From: Pseudomonadota bacterium
GTDB lineage: Bacteria > Pseudomonadota > Alphaproteobacteria > Rhodospirillales > Magnetospirillaceae
Assembly (NCBI GenBank): GCA_023437865.1
Contig: JAEZFE010000030.1
Span: 1-7,829, forward strand
Length of the DNA stretch: 7,829 bases
Reading direction: 5' to 3'
The notes under the pieces were generated by a model. That model saw only the letters and a program-made list of their open reading frames with translations, searched no databases and was not told the origin of the DNA. Made by a program: the position numbers and the translations under genes. Below, one piece after another: positions 1 through 6,231 of the stretch (positions are counted from its first letter, which is position 1; each line of letters starts with the position of its first letter).

Positions 1-4
1 CGTC

Positions 5-1657
5 TCAGCCCCGCGCTTCTTTGAGCCGGGTTTCCTCCAGCTCCCCGCCCTGCTCCAGGATCGGATAGGCAACCGCGGCGATATGGGCGTTGATGCGCTT
101 GAGGTCGCGCAGCACATCCAGATGCAGCGCACTGGTCTCGATGCTCTCGCGCCGGCCTGAACGGATACGGGCAAAGTGGGCTTCGGCGGCGCGGCGCTCC
201 AGGTTGCGGATCTCCGCCTTGTCCGACACCAGCCGGCGTGCCAGCCGCACGTCGCCGGCCAGGAACACTGCCACTGCCGATTTCAGATTGTCGCGCGTCT
301 GGGCAAACATCGCAGCGATATCGGCTCCGCCCTCGGCCGAGAACGTCAGCTGGCGGCTCAGCCGCTTCTTGCCGAGATCCTTGAGATTGCGGTCGATGAT
401 GTCGCCGATATGTTCGAGATTGATGACGAAGGTCATGATCTCGGCCACGCGCCGGCTGTCCGCTGGGTCCATATCCTCAGCCGGAAGCCGGGCCAGGTAC
501 AGCTTCACCGCCGAATGCAACGAATCCACCACGTCGTCCATGCCGCCCAGCTCCTTGGCGGCTTCGGCATCATCGCCGGTCAGCAGGGATTGGGCGCGTC
601 CGAGCATGGCCTCGACCTGATCGGCGATGCGCAGCGTCTCGCGCGCCGAGCAGGCGATGGCCACATTGGGCGTGCCCAGCGCGCTTTCATCCAGGTGCCG
701 GGGTTTGCGCTGGTCGTCCGCGACCGGCGCTTCCGGCAGCAGATTCGCCAATGCCCGCGACAGCGGCCCCAGCAACGGCAGGAACACCAGCGCCACCATC
801 AGATTCATCAGCACATGGAAATTCACCAGTTGCTGCGCTGCACCAGCGCCGAGATGCGGCAGCACGGATGACAGCGGCTCCAATGCCGCCAGGGCGATGA
901 CGCATCCGGCAAGCCGGACGATGGCATTGCCCACCGGCACGCGGCGCGCCAGCGGATTGTCACGTCCGGCTTCGAGCACCGGCGGCAGGGCACTGCCAAG
1001 ATTGGCGCCCAGCACCAGAGACAATCCGAAGGGCAGGCCAAAGGCGCCGCTGTCAGCCAGGGGCAGGATCAACAGGATCGTCGCCACGCTGGAATGGAAC
1101 AGCATGGTCAGTGCCGCCGCCAGCACCAGCCCCACCATCCAGATGCCGTCCAGATCGGCCAGAACCCGCAGCAATTGCGGCGCCTCGCGCACCGGACCGG
1201 TGGCGGCTTCCAACAACCGGATGGACAGCAGCAGCAGGCCGGCGCCCAGCAGGATGCGGGCAGCCGCAGCCCGCTGCCCGCCTGAACCCGAGCGCTTCAG
1301 CACCAGCGATGCCAGCAGCAACGCCGCCGCCAGCGGCCCGACATCGAAGGTCAGCGCCTTCGCCACCAAGGCGGTCCCCAGATTGGCACCCAGCATGGCG
1401 GCCTGGGCCGGCACCACCTCCAGCAGGCCGCGACTGAGGAAGGACGCCGCCATCAAACAGGTCGCCGTACTGCTTTGCAAAGCGACCGTCACCGCCAATC
1501 CCGCCGCCGCGGCGCTGAGCCGGCTGCCGCCGGCATTGAGCCAGCGCCTGAGCGCGCCGCCAAACGCACGGGTCACCCCGGTGCTGATCATCGACAGCCC
1601 CCACAGCAACAGGGCCACCGCTCCCAGGATGTTGATGACGACGACCACCTCGTTCAT
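5..1657 (-). CDS. Na+/phosphate cotransporter family protein with C-terminal PhoU-like domain
   Basis: 550 aa inner-membrane protein, predicted to take up (or export) inorganic phosphate coupled to Na+. The N-terminal ~305 residues are strongly hydrophobic and hold the two inverted repeats typical of the Na/Pi cotransporter (NptA/YjbB-like) family. Repeat 1 has the QSSTAT signature at residues 61-66 followed by GANLGT (90-95). Repeat 2 has the degenerate HSSVAT (188-193) followed by GANLGS (217-222). Residues ~335-540 are charged and helical and resemble the PhoU-like domain often fused to this transporter class, which is thought to modulate transport. The length is normal for the fused family. 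The ATG start is supported by a GAGGAGGG ribosome binding site nine bases upstream. The gene is divergent from hupU and a PhoB-box-like sequence lies 28 bp upstream of its start. The family is clear; direction of transport and true substrate are inferred. Confidence 0.9.
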   Translation of the reverse strand: MNEVVVVINILGAVALLLWGLSMISTGVTRAFGGALRRWLNAGGSRLSAAAAGLAVTVALQSSTATCLMAASFLSRGLLEVVPAQAAMLGANLGTALVAKALTFDVGPLAAALLLASLVLKRSGSGGQRAAAARILLGAGLLLLSIRLLEAATGPVREAPQLLRVLADLDGIWMVGLVLAAALTMLFHSSVATILLILPLADSGAFGLPFGLSLVLGANLGSALPPVLEAGRDNPLARRVPVGNAIVRLAGCVIALAALEPLSSVLPHLGAGAAQQLVNFHVLMNLMVALVFLPLLGPLSRALANLLPEAPVADDQRKPRHLDESALGTPNVAIACSARETLRIADQVEAMLGRAQSLLTGDDAEAAKELGGMDDVVDSLHSAVKLYLARLPAEDMDPADSRRVAEIMTFVINLEHIGDIIDRNLKDLGKKRLSRQLTFSAEGGADIAAMFAQTRDNLKSAVAVFLAGDVRLARRLVSDKAEIRNLERRAAEAHFARIRSGRRESIETSALHLDVLRDLKRINAHIAAVAYPILEQGGELEETRLKEARG

Positions 1658-1666
1658 GGCCGGAAG

Positions 1667-1674
1667 CCCTCCTC
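1667..1674 (-). promoter_or_regulatory. Strong ribosome binding site of the Na/Pi cotransporter gene
   Basis: On the minus strand this reads GAGGAGGG, nine bases before the ATG at 1657. It fixes that start and suggests efficient translation. Confidence 0.7.
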
Positions 1675-1684
1675 TTCGGGGGTT

Positions 1685-1702
1685 CTGTCATAAAAATGTA
1701 AC
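1685..1702 (+). promoter_or_regulatory. Candidate PhoB (Pho) box in the divergent promoter region
   Basis: CTGTCATAAAAATGTAAC matches the consensus CTGTCATAWAWCTGTMAY at 17 of 18 positions, the only mismatch being A for C at position 12. It contains the two half-sites spaced 11 bp apart that a PhoB dimer binds. It lies between a phosphate transporter gene and hupU, which makes phosphate control plausible. Read in consensus orientation the box points toward hupU (start 90 bp away). On the minus strand it lies only 28 bp before the transporter start, and a TATGAC hexamer inside it could serve as a -10. Which gene it controls, and whether it activates or represses, cannot be decided from sequence. 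Confidence 0.5.
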
Positions 1703-1791
1703 AATGCGCATGTTCGGCGGCCCACACACCCCCAACGGAAGCAATACATGGTGTTGCGCCCGTCCCCGTGGCCGGCCTAATCTGTGCGCCC

Positions 1792-2775
1792 ATGAGCGAA
1801 CCCTTTACCGTTCTCTGGCTGCAGGCGGGTAGCTGCGGCGGCTGTACCATGTCGGCGCTGGCGGCGGATGACGTGGGGCTGGTGCGCGCGCTCGCCCGGT
1901 TCGGCATCAAGTTTCTGTGGCACCCGTCGCTGTCCGAGGAATCGGGCACCGAAGCGCTCGCCATCCTGGAAGCTGCCGCCGAAGGCCGCCTCCATGTCGA
2001 TGCGCTGTGCATCGAGGGCGCCATCCTGACCGGTCCCAACGGCACCGGGCGGTTCCAGTTGCTCTCGGGCACTGGCAAGCCGGTCAGCCGCTGGGTCGAG
2101 CGCATCGCCCGCCATGCCAGATATCTTGTCGCCGTCGGATCGTGCGCCGCCTATGGCGGCGTCCCCACGGCCGGCATCAACCCCACCGATGCCCAGGGAT
2201 TGGGGGATTTCCTGCCTGGATACCGTTCCGGCGGCGGCCTGCCGGTGATCAAGGTGGCCGGCTGCGCCCCCCATCCCGGCTGGCTGATCGAGACCCTGGC
2301 CGATCTCAGCCTGGGCGGGTTCGACGAGAGCCGGCTCGATTCGCTTGGCCGCCCGCGCGCCTTCGCCGATCACCTGGCCCATCACGGCTGCGGCCGCAAC
2401 GAGTTCTACGAGTTTAAGGCCAGCGCCGCCCGCGCCTCGGACCGCGGCTGCCTGATGGAGAACCTCGGCTGCAAGGCCACCCAGGCGCCGGGCGATTGCA
2501 ACATCCGCCGCTGGAACGGCTATGGCTCGTGCACCGATGGCGGGTTTGCCTGCATCAATTGCACCTCGCCCGGTTTCCAGGACCCCAGCGCCCCGTTCCT
2601 GGAAACCGCCAAAATCGCCGGCATCCCGGTGGGATTGCCGGTGGACATGCCCAAGGCGTGGTTCGTGGCCCTGGCCGCCCTGTCGAAATCCGCCACCCCG
2701 CAGCGCGTGCGCACCAACGCGCATGCCGACCACGTGGTGGTTCCCCCCGCCCGCAAGCCCCCGAAGACGCCGTGA
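1792..2775 (+). CDS. hupU: Regulatory (H2-sensing) [NiFe] hydrogenase, small subunit
   Basis: 327 aa electron-transfer subunit of a HupUV/HoxBC-type cytoplasmic H2 sensor. There is no twin-arginine signal peptide and no C-terminal membrane anchor, unlike the small subunit of uptake hydrogenases. The iron-sulphur ligands can be assigned by family pattern: proximal cluster C15 and C18 (CGGCT), C118 (GSCAAYGG) and C158 (GCAPHPGW); distal cluster H197/C200 (HHGC), C220 and C227; medial cluster C236, C254 and C257. The stretch GYGSCTDGGFACINCT near residue 250 is of the regulatory type. The proximal site has the normal four Cys, without the extra two of O2-tolerant membrane enzymes. ATG 1792 (MSEPFTVLWLQAG) fits the family N-terminus; an in-frame GTG at 1768 would add eight residues and has no ribosome binding site. 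The stop overlaps the hupV start. The kinase it would signal to is not in the window. Confidence 0.93.
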   Translation: MSEPFTVLWLQAGSCGGCTMSALAADDVGLVRALARFGIKFLWHPSLSEESGTEALAILEAAAEGRLHVDALCIEGAILTGPNGTGRFQLLSGTGKPVSRWVERIARHARYLVAVGSCAAYGGVPTAGINPTDAQGLGDFLPGYRSGGGLPVIKVAGCAPHPGWLIETLADLSLGGFDESRLDSLGRPRAFADHLAHHGCGRNEFYEFKASAARASDRGCLMENLGCKATQAPGDCNIRRWNGYGSCTDGGFACINCTSPGFQDPSAPFLETAKIAGIPVGLPVDMPKAWFVALAALSKSATPQRVRTNAHADHVVVPPARKPPKTP

Positions 2776-4184
2776 CCAATTCGACCCGCCTGATCGTCGG
2801 CCCCTTCAACCGCGTCGAAGGCGACCTGGAGGTCACCCTGGACGTGGCCGACGGGGTGGTGCGCGAGGCCCGCGTCACCGCGCCGCTCTATCGTGGTTTC
2901 GAGCAGATCCTCGCCGGCCGCCCGGCCGAGGACGCACTGGTCATCGCCCCCCGCATCTGCGGCATCTGTTCGGTATCGCAATCGGTGGCCGCCGCCCGCG
3001 CGCTCGCCGGCATCGCCGGGCTCGCGGCGCCGGAGAACGGCAAGCTGGCCGCCGATCTGGTGCTGGCCTGCGAGAATGCCGCCGACCATCTGACCCATTT
3101 CGTGCTGTTCTTCATGCCCGATTTCGCGCGGGCCCAATACGCCTCGCGCCCCTGGTACGAGACCGCCCGCGCCCGCTTCGCCGCGCTGGAAGGCGCCAGC
3201 CAAAAGGCGCTGGTGCCGGCCCGCGCCCGCTTCCTGCACATCATGGGCATCCTGGCGGGAAAGTGGCCACACTCGCTGGCTCTTCAACCCGGCGGCGTGA
3301 CCAAGGGCGTCGATGCCGGCGAGCGCGTGCGCCTGCTGGCCATCCTGGCCGATTTCCGCGCCGCCCTGGAAGAAACCCTGTTCGCCGACCGGCTGGAGGC
3401 CGTCGCCGCCCTCGACTCCCTCGATGCGCTGGAGGCATGGTCCGACGCCAAGCCGGCGCCGCAGGGCGATTTCCGCCTGTTCCTGCACATCGCCCGTGAC
3501 CTTGGGCTGGATCGGCTGGGGCGCGGTCCCGGCGCCTTCCTCTCGCATGGCAGCTTCGACCTGTGGCCATCGGGCGTGGTCATGGACGGCGAGACGCGCC
3601 CGCATGATCCCGCCGACATGGCGGAAGACCTGACCAGCGCGTGGATGGACGGCCCCACCCAGCCCGCCGCCGACAAGCCGGGCGCCTATAGCTGGTGCAA
3701 GGCCCCGCGCCTCAACGGCCGAGTGGTCGAAGTCGGCGCGCTGGCCCGCCAGATGGTGGCCGCCGACCCGCTGGCCCGCTCCCTGGTGGCCGCATCGGGC
3801 GGCACTGTGCGCGACCGCGTGGCCATGCGCATGGTCGAACTGGCCCGCCTGGTGCTCGCCATGGAGGGCTGGACGCGCACGCTGACTCCCGGCCAGCCGT
3901 TCTGCCACCCCTTTACCCCCGCCGACGGCACCGCCGCCGGCCTTGTCGAAGCCGCCCGCGGCGCCCTGGGCCATTGGCTCACCGTCGAGAACGGCGCCAT
4001 CCGCAGCTATCAGATCGTCGCCCCCACCACCTGGAACTTCTCCCCCCGCGACGTCTCCGGCATACCCGGCCCGCTGGAACAGGCCCTGGCCGGCACCCCC
4101 GTCCTCCCGGGCGAAACCACCCCGGTGGCGGTTCAGCACGTGGTCCGCAGCTTCGACCCGTGCATGGTGTGCACGGTGCATTGA
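2772..4184 (+). CDS. hupV: Regulatory (H2-sensing) [NiFe] hydrogenase, large subunit
   Basis: 470 aa subunit carrying the Ni-Fe active site of the H2 sensor. The N-terminus has the RVEG motif (residues 14-17). Active-site Cys pairs are C63/C66 in RICGICSVSQ and C464/C467 in the terminal DPCMVCTVH. Q70 stands where catalytic [NiFe] hydrogenases have a conserved His (CxxCxxxH), a hallmark of HupV/HoxC sensors. The protein ends at H470, so there is no C-terminal extension for an endopeptidase to remove, again as in regulatory hydrogenases. Translation starts at GTG 2772, which overlaps the hupU stop as GTGA, so the genes are probably translationally coupled. No strong ribosome binding site precedes it. 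The start aligns well with family N-termini (VTNSTRLIVGPFNRVEG). In relatives such as Rhodobacter capsulatus a HupT kinase gene lies nearby; here accessory DNA follows within tens of bases. Confidence 0.94.
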   Translation: MTNSTRLIVGPFNRVEGDLEVTLDVADGVVREARVTAPLYRGFEQILAGRPAEDALVIAPRICGICSVSQSVAAARALAGIAGLAAPENGKLAADLVLACENAADHLTHFVLFFMPDFARAQYASRPWYETARARFAALEGASQKALVPARARFLHIMGILAGKWPHSLALQPGGVTKGVDAGERVRLLAILADFRAALEETLFADRLEAVAALDSLDALEAWSDAKPAPQGDFRLFLHIARDLGLDRLGRGPGAFLSHGSFDLWPSGVVMDGETRPHDPADMAEDLTSAWMDGPTQPAADKPGAYSWCKAPRLNGRVVEVGALARQMVAADPLARSLVAASGGTVRDRVAMRMVELARLVLAMEGWTRTLTPGQPFCHPFTPADGTAAGLVEAARGALGHWLTVENGAIRSYQIVAPTTWNFSPRDVSGIPGPLEQALAGTPVLPGETTPVAVQHVVRSFDPCMVCTVH

Positions 4185-4230
4185 AGTTTTTGTGAGGGAT
4201 TCTCGGTAGTTAGCGGACGTGTCCCAACAT

Positions 4231-4260
4231 GCGTCCACCATGCGTCCATTATGGACGCGT
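4231..4260. repeat. GCGTCCA direct repeats with adjoining inverted copy (hairpin)
   Basis: ATGCGTCCA occurs at 4229-4237 and again at 4240-4248, eleven bases apart (one helical turn). An inverted copy, TGGACGC, follows at 4252-4258. The second and third copies form a stem of about nine pairs (4240-4248 with 4252-4260, one G-T pair) closed by a TTA loop. The arrangement lies 45-75 bp after the hupV stop. It could be arm- or core-type binding sites of a recombinase, a regulator site, or a transcription barrier. There is no T-run after the stem, so a simple terminator is unlikely. Confidence 0.45.
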
Positions 4261-4603
4261 AGATAACCGGAACTGCATCCCAGCTATCGCATCAGGTGAA
4301 GTGTGTCGATGGGGGCCGGCTGGTAGCCAGCGCTTTCCGGACCGGCAGCGGTGTGATCTCTTACGATGGCTCGCGGGGCCTGGTTGGAGCCTTAGCCCGA
4401 TCTCGTTTATGCCCGTCTGGTCTTCATTGGCGATGCCGGCACCTGCCGCACGGCCATTGATCTTGGGTAGCGCCATGGGCGGCGTGATCTTCCTCGCTTC
4501 GGCCTGACGCCAACATATCGTGGGGCGATGTTGAGTAATGGACGATTTGCCACCCCATAAGCATGCAGACTTAAATGCGTCCTCCAGAAGGGGCAGCATC
4601 TAC

Positions 4604-4629
4604 CAGAGCGGGCCTGGGAATCCCCTCTG
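4604..4629 (-). other. Possible hairpin just after the unknown minus-strand gene
   Basis: CAGAG at 4604-4608 pairs with CTCTG at 4625-4629 and, after a one-base bulge, GGG with CCC at 4622-4624, with a nine-base loop. It begins nine bases beyond the stop codon of the gene at 4638-5402. No T-tract follows on the minus strand, so it is at most a weak transcript-end structure. Confidence 0.25.
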
Positions 4630-4637
4630 AACGCACC

Positions 4638-5402
4638 CTAGGCATCGTCCACGGTAATCTCAATGTCGCGTGGTTGAGCCGGAGGCTCAAGACGATAGGT
4701 TATAGACACCTGGGTTCTCTCAGTAACGATTGCCTCAACACCTTGAGGTAGATTAGAAAATTTCACCTGTGCGTTCTCTGAGAATGAACAATTAGGAAAG
4801 AACCTATAGAGATTGCTTCCAACTTGGACATTTAGTCCTTTCCCAACCTGTTGAGGGGAGAATCCACTTCCCTGCAAAAAGGCAGCGAGAGAACCCAAAA
4901 GGTCAGGGGCCATTTGCTGTGCAAAAATGCTCGATTCGGCGCGCACATTTTCAAAAAACGAGATAGCGTGAACCATGTTAGGACCCAATAAATCGGCTAG
5001 CATCCGAAGGTTTTTGTAGACAGGCAAAGATCCAGCATACACATCAAGCTCGCCAACGGTCGCATAAACTTTTATCCGACCAGGAACTTTCATTGAAAAT
5101 GTCGGAACCTTGACCACAACCCTCGTCATCCAGAAGCTGGCACCTTCAGTTATCTGGCCAGGCAACGCCGGATCCGCATCAACTGCCAACGGTTCGCACC
5201 CAGGAACTTCAATGCGAGCAGTAAAGCCCTGATGCGGAGCATCAGCAGACGTCCTAACAAAAACGATGAAATGAAGGTCCTCTATCTCCACCGGAAAGCC
5301 TGGGACAGGTATCCCGTCGAGGTAGCAACCTGGAATAGATGTTGTTACGCCACCAGCCGGCTCACCCTCGCATGCAAGAAACCAGGAAACAACGCTCGAC
5401 AT
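4638..5402 (-). CDS. Unknown protein, possibly DUF6941-like N-terminal domain; second gene of an AT-richer module
   Basis: 254 aa, function not recognised. Residues ~1-130 look like a beta-sandwich: alternating hydrophobic strands (WFLACEGE, LHFIVFVRTS, FTARIEVPG, WMTRVVVKV, GRIKVYATV) ending in an LPVYK strand. From memory this layout recalls the small DUF6941 family, but I could not check it. Residues ~131-175 look helical (MLADLLGPNMVHAISFFENV), and the rest is again strand-rich with an acidic end (DIEITVDDA). There is no signal peptide and no clear membrane helix, so it is probably cytoplasmic. The ATG at 5402 is chosen because GGAGG lies six bases upstream; an upstream in-frame TTG at 5525 has no such support. 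The AT-rich composition against the hup genes suggests horizontal transfer. It lies ~100 bp after the HTH gene on the same strand, so the two are probably cotranscribed. Confidence 0.7.
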   Translation of the reverse strand: MSSVVSWFLACEGEPAGGVTTSIPGCYLDGIPVPGFPVEIEDLHFIVFVRTSADAPHQGFTARIEVPGCEPLAVDADPALPGQITEGASFWMTRVVVKVPTFSMKVPGRIKVYATVGELDVYAGSLPVYKNLRMLADLLGPNMVHAISFFENVRAESSIFAQQMAPDLLGSLAAFLQGSGFSPQQVGKGLNVQVGSNLYRFFPNCSFSENAQVKFSNLPQGVEAIVTERTQVSITYRLEPPAQPRDIEITVDDA

Positions 5403-5407
5403 ATCAA

Positions 5408-5427
5408 GCCTCCATGTACATAGAGGC
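5408..5427. promoter_or_regulatory. 20-bp near-perfect palindrome covering the ribosome binding site of the unknown gene
   Basis: GCCTCCATGTACATAGAGGC is self-complementary at nine of ten half-site positions; the odd pair (5413/5422) would be a G-U pair in RNA of the minus strand. It contains CCTCC (5409-5413), which on the minus strand is the GGAGG ribosome binding site, six bases before the ATG at 5402. It could be an operator for the upstream HTH protein, or an RNA hairpin that hides the ribosome binding site. The structure is seen directly; the role is inferred. Confidence 0.55.
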
Positions 5428-5502
5428 CTGCTCGCGATCTCGCGTGTTTGGCCATGATAAGTCAAAAATGTTCGACTGCTCGCTCCAGGATGGCATTGCA
5501 AG

Positions 5503-6057
5503 CTAATTGTGCTTCTGGTGCTCAACTAGAGGCGAAGTTACTGGCAAGCTATCACGCCCAACAGACGAGCCAATTTTAAATGCAAACTGTATTACAAGAT
5601 GCTGATCAAAATCGCCTCCAAGCGAGGCAGCGGGCGAATCCGATGAAGTCACTACGTATGCGATCAGGCGCTTAATTGCCTCTGGGCAATCGTGCTTCTG
5701 CCTGCAATCAGCGACACGCTGAGCTCCAAAGGCCGTGTAGGAAATTTCCGGCTCACTTTCGAGCACCAAAAACATCTCCGCAACACTCTTCATAGTCATA
5801 TTAACGCGACCATTCAGTCTGCGGATAATGACAGCTGGGTCCATCCCCAAACGATCCGCCAATTTTCGCGCGGTGAACTCGCTGTTAGTCGCCTGAAGCT
5901 CCGCAAAACGCGACTTCAAAGCCTGCAAGACCCGCCTCTGAAGGCGAGCAACTGCCACCCTCTTATCCCCTTCGGTAAGAGAATCAACATCAAAACGACG
6001 AGACTTTACTTGCGGCAGCTTGGCAGGGAGGTTAGCCTTGCTGTTTTCGTTGTCCAT
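5503..6057 (-). CDS. Helix-turn-helix (XRE/Cro-like) DNA-binding protein
   Basis: 184 aa putative transcription regulator. A basic, helical N-terminal stretch (residues ~30-58, RVAVARLQRRVLQALKSRF) leads into an HTH of the Cro/C1 type at ~62-100: FTARKLADRLGMDPAVIIRRLNG, then NMTMKSVAEMFLVL. This matches the usual pattern of a first helix with ADRLG, a recognition helix with IIRRLNG, and a final helix with a leucine-rich end. Residues ~105-184 have no recognised domain; two Cys occur in a C-x5-C arrangement (DCRQKHDC). The ATG at 6057 is preferred over a TTG at 6069 because TGAGG lies six bases before the ATG. The base composition is AT-rich like its downstream partner and unlike the hup genes. 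It may autoregulate through the palindrome at 5408-5427. The HTH is well supported; target and signal are unknown. Confidence 0.75.
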   Translation of the reverse strand: MDNENSKANLPAKLPQVKSRRFDVDSLTEGDKRVAVARLQRRVLQALKSRFAELQATNSEFTARKLADRLGMDPAVIIRRLNGRVNMTMKSVAEMFLVLESEPEISYTAFGAQRVADCRQKHDCPEAIKRLIAYVVTSSDSPAASLGGDFDQHLVIQFAFKIGSSVGRDSLPVTSPLVEHQKHN

Positions 6058-6063
6058 GGCGAG

Positions 6064-6068
6064 CCTCA
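6064..6068 (-). promoter_or_regulatory. Ribosome binding site of the HTH gene
   Basis: TGAGG on the minus strand, six bases before ATG 6057. It decides the start in favour of the ATG over the in-frame TTG at 6069. Confidence 0.5.
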
Positions 6069-6069
6069 A

Positions 6070-6231
6070 AAATATTCGCGGAGAGCAAAACCGCAGTAGA
6101 TGTCATTTTGGCCGATGCCGAGAGAAGTTCTGCACCTTATCACCGTTGTGAACTGAGCATCCCAATTCTGCTTCCTTTTTCCTTTTTCGAGCGACTTCCG
6201 CGTACACCCGTGCGTGATTACCAACGTGTAC
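6070..6231. other. Junction between the integrase remnant and the AT-richer module
   Basis: 162 bp with no gene. Integrase similarity ends abruptly at 6232-6234. Nothing to the left continues the integrase in any frame, so the break is a real deletion or insertion point. A GTACAC (6202-6207) / GTGTAC (6226-6231) inverted pair lies right at the break. The stretch from ~6058 to 6130 should hold the promoter of the HTH gene, but no convincing -35/-10 pair is visible. Confidence 0.45.

Larger units (their letters stand above)
4185..4637. other. Intergenic stretch without a convincing gene; left margin of the accessory region
   Basis: 453 bp between hupV and the unknown minus-strand gene. The first ~75 bp hold repeated GCGTCCA motifs and a hairpin (annotated separately). 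From ~4260 to 4600 open frames exist on both strands, but they are short, lack ribosome binding sites and show no motif I recognise. The composition is intermediate between the GC-rich hup genes and the AT-richer module to the right. It could be decayed mobile-element DNA, but I cannot name the source. No tRNA gene is visible. Confidence 0.6.

Noticed and set aside
1768..1791. GTG start at 1768 for hupU
   Set aside because: It has no ribosome binding site, and the family N-terminus fits the ATG at 1792.
627..1832. Plus-strand open frame of ~400 codons opposite the Na/Pi transporter
   Set aside because: It is rich in Arg/Ser/Pro/Ala, has no domain, and is antisense to a clear membrane transporter.
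1777..2733. Minus-strand open frame opposite hupU
   Set aside because: It is a shadow of hupU, with the low-complexity composition of antisense frames in GC-rich DNA.
4149..4200. Terminator after hupV (GTGCA...TGCAC stem followed later by GTTTTTG)
   Set aside because: The stem lies within the last codons of hupV and the T-run is separated from it, so the geometry of an intrinsic terminator is not met.
2520..4241. Long minus-strand open frame opposite hupU/hupV (573 codons)
   Set aside because: It is antisense to two well-supported hydrogenase genes, is rich in Gly/Ala/Gln as expected of a GC-rich shadow frame, and has no recognisable motif.
4229..4260. GCGTCCA copies as a CRISPR-like array
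   Set aside because: There are only three short copies, one of them inverted, with no regular spacers.
4229..4599. Open frames on both strands in the stretch after hupV
   Set aside because: They are short, overlap each other on opposite strands, have no ribosome binding site and no motif; a transposase remnant was considered but could not be supported.
4185..4637. tRNA gene as integration target next to hupV
   Set aside because: No cloverleaf or T-loop consensus (GTTCRA) in a suitable context was found on either strand.
5403..5525. TTG start at 5525 for the unknown protein (adds 41 residues)
   Set aside because: It overlaps the end of the HTH gene and has no ribosome binding site, whereas ATG 5402 has GGAGG at ideal spacing.
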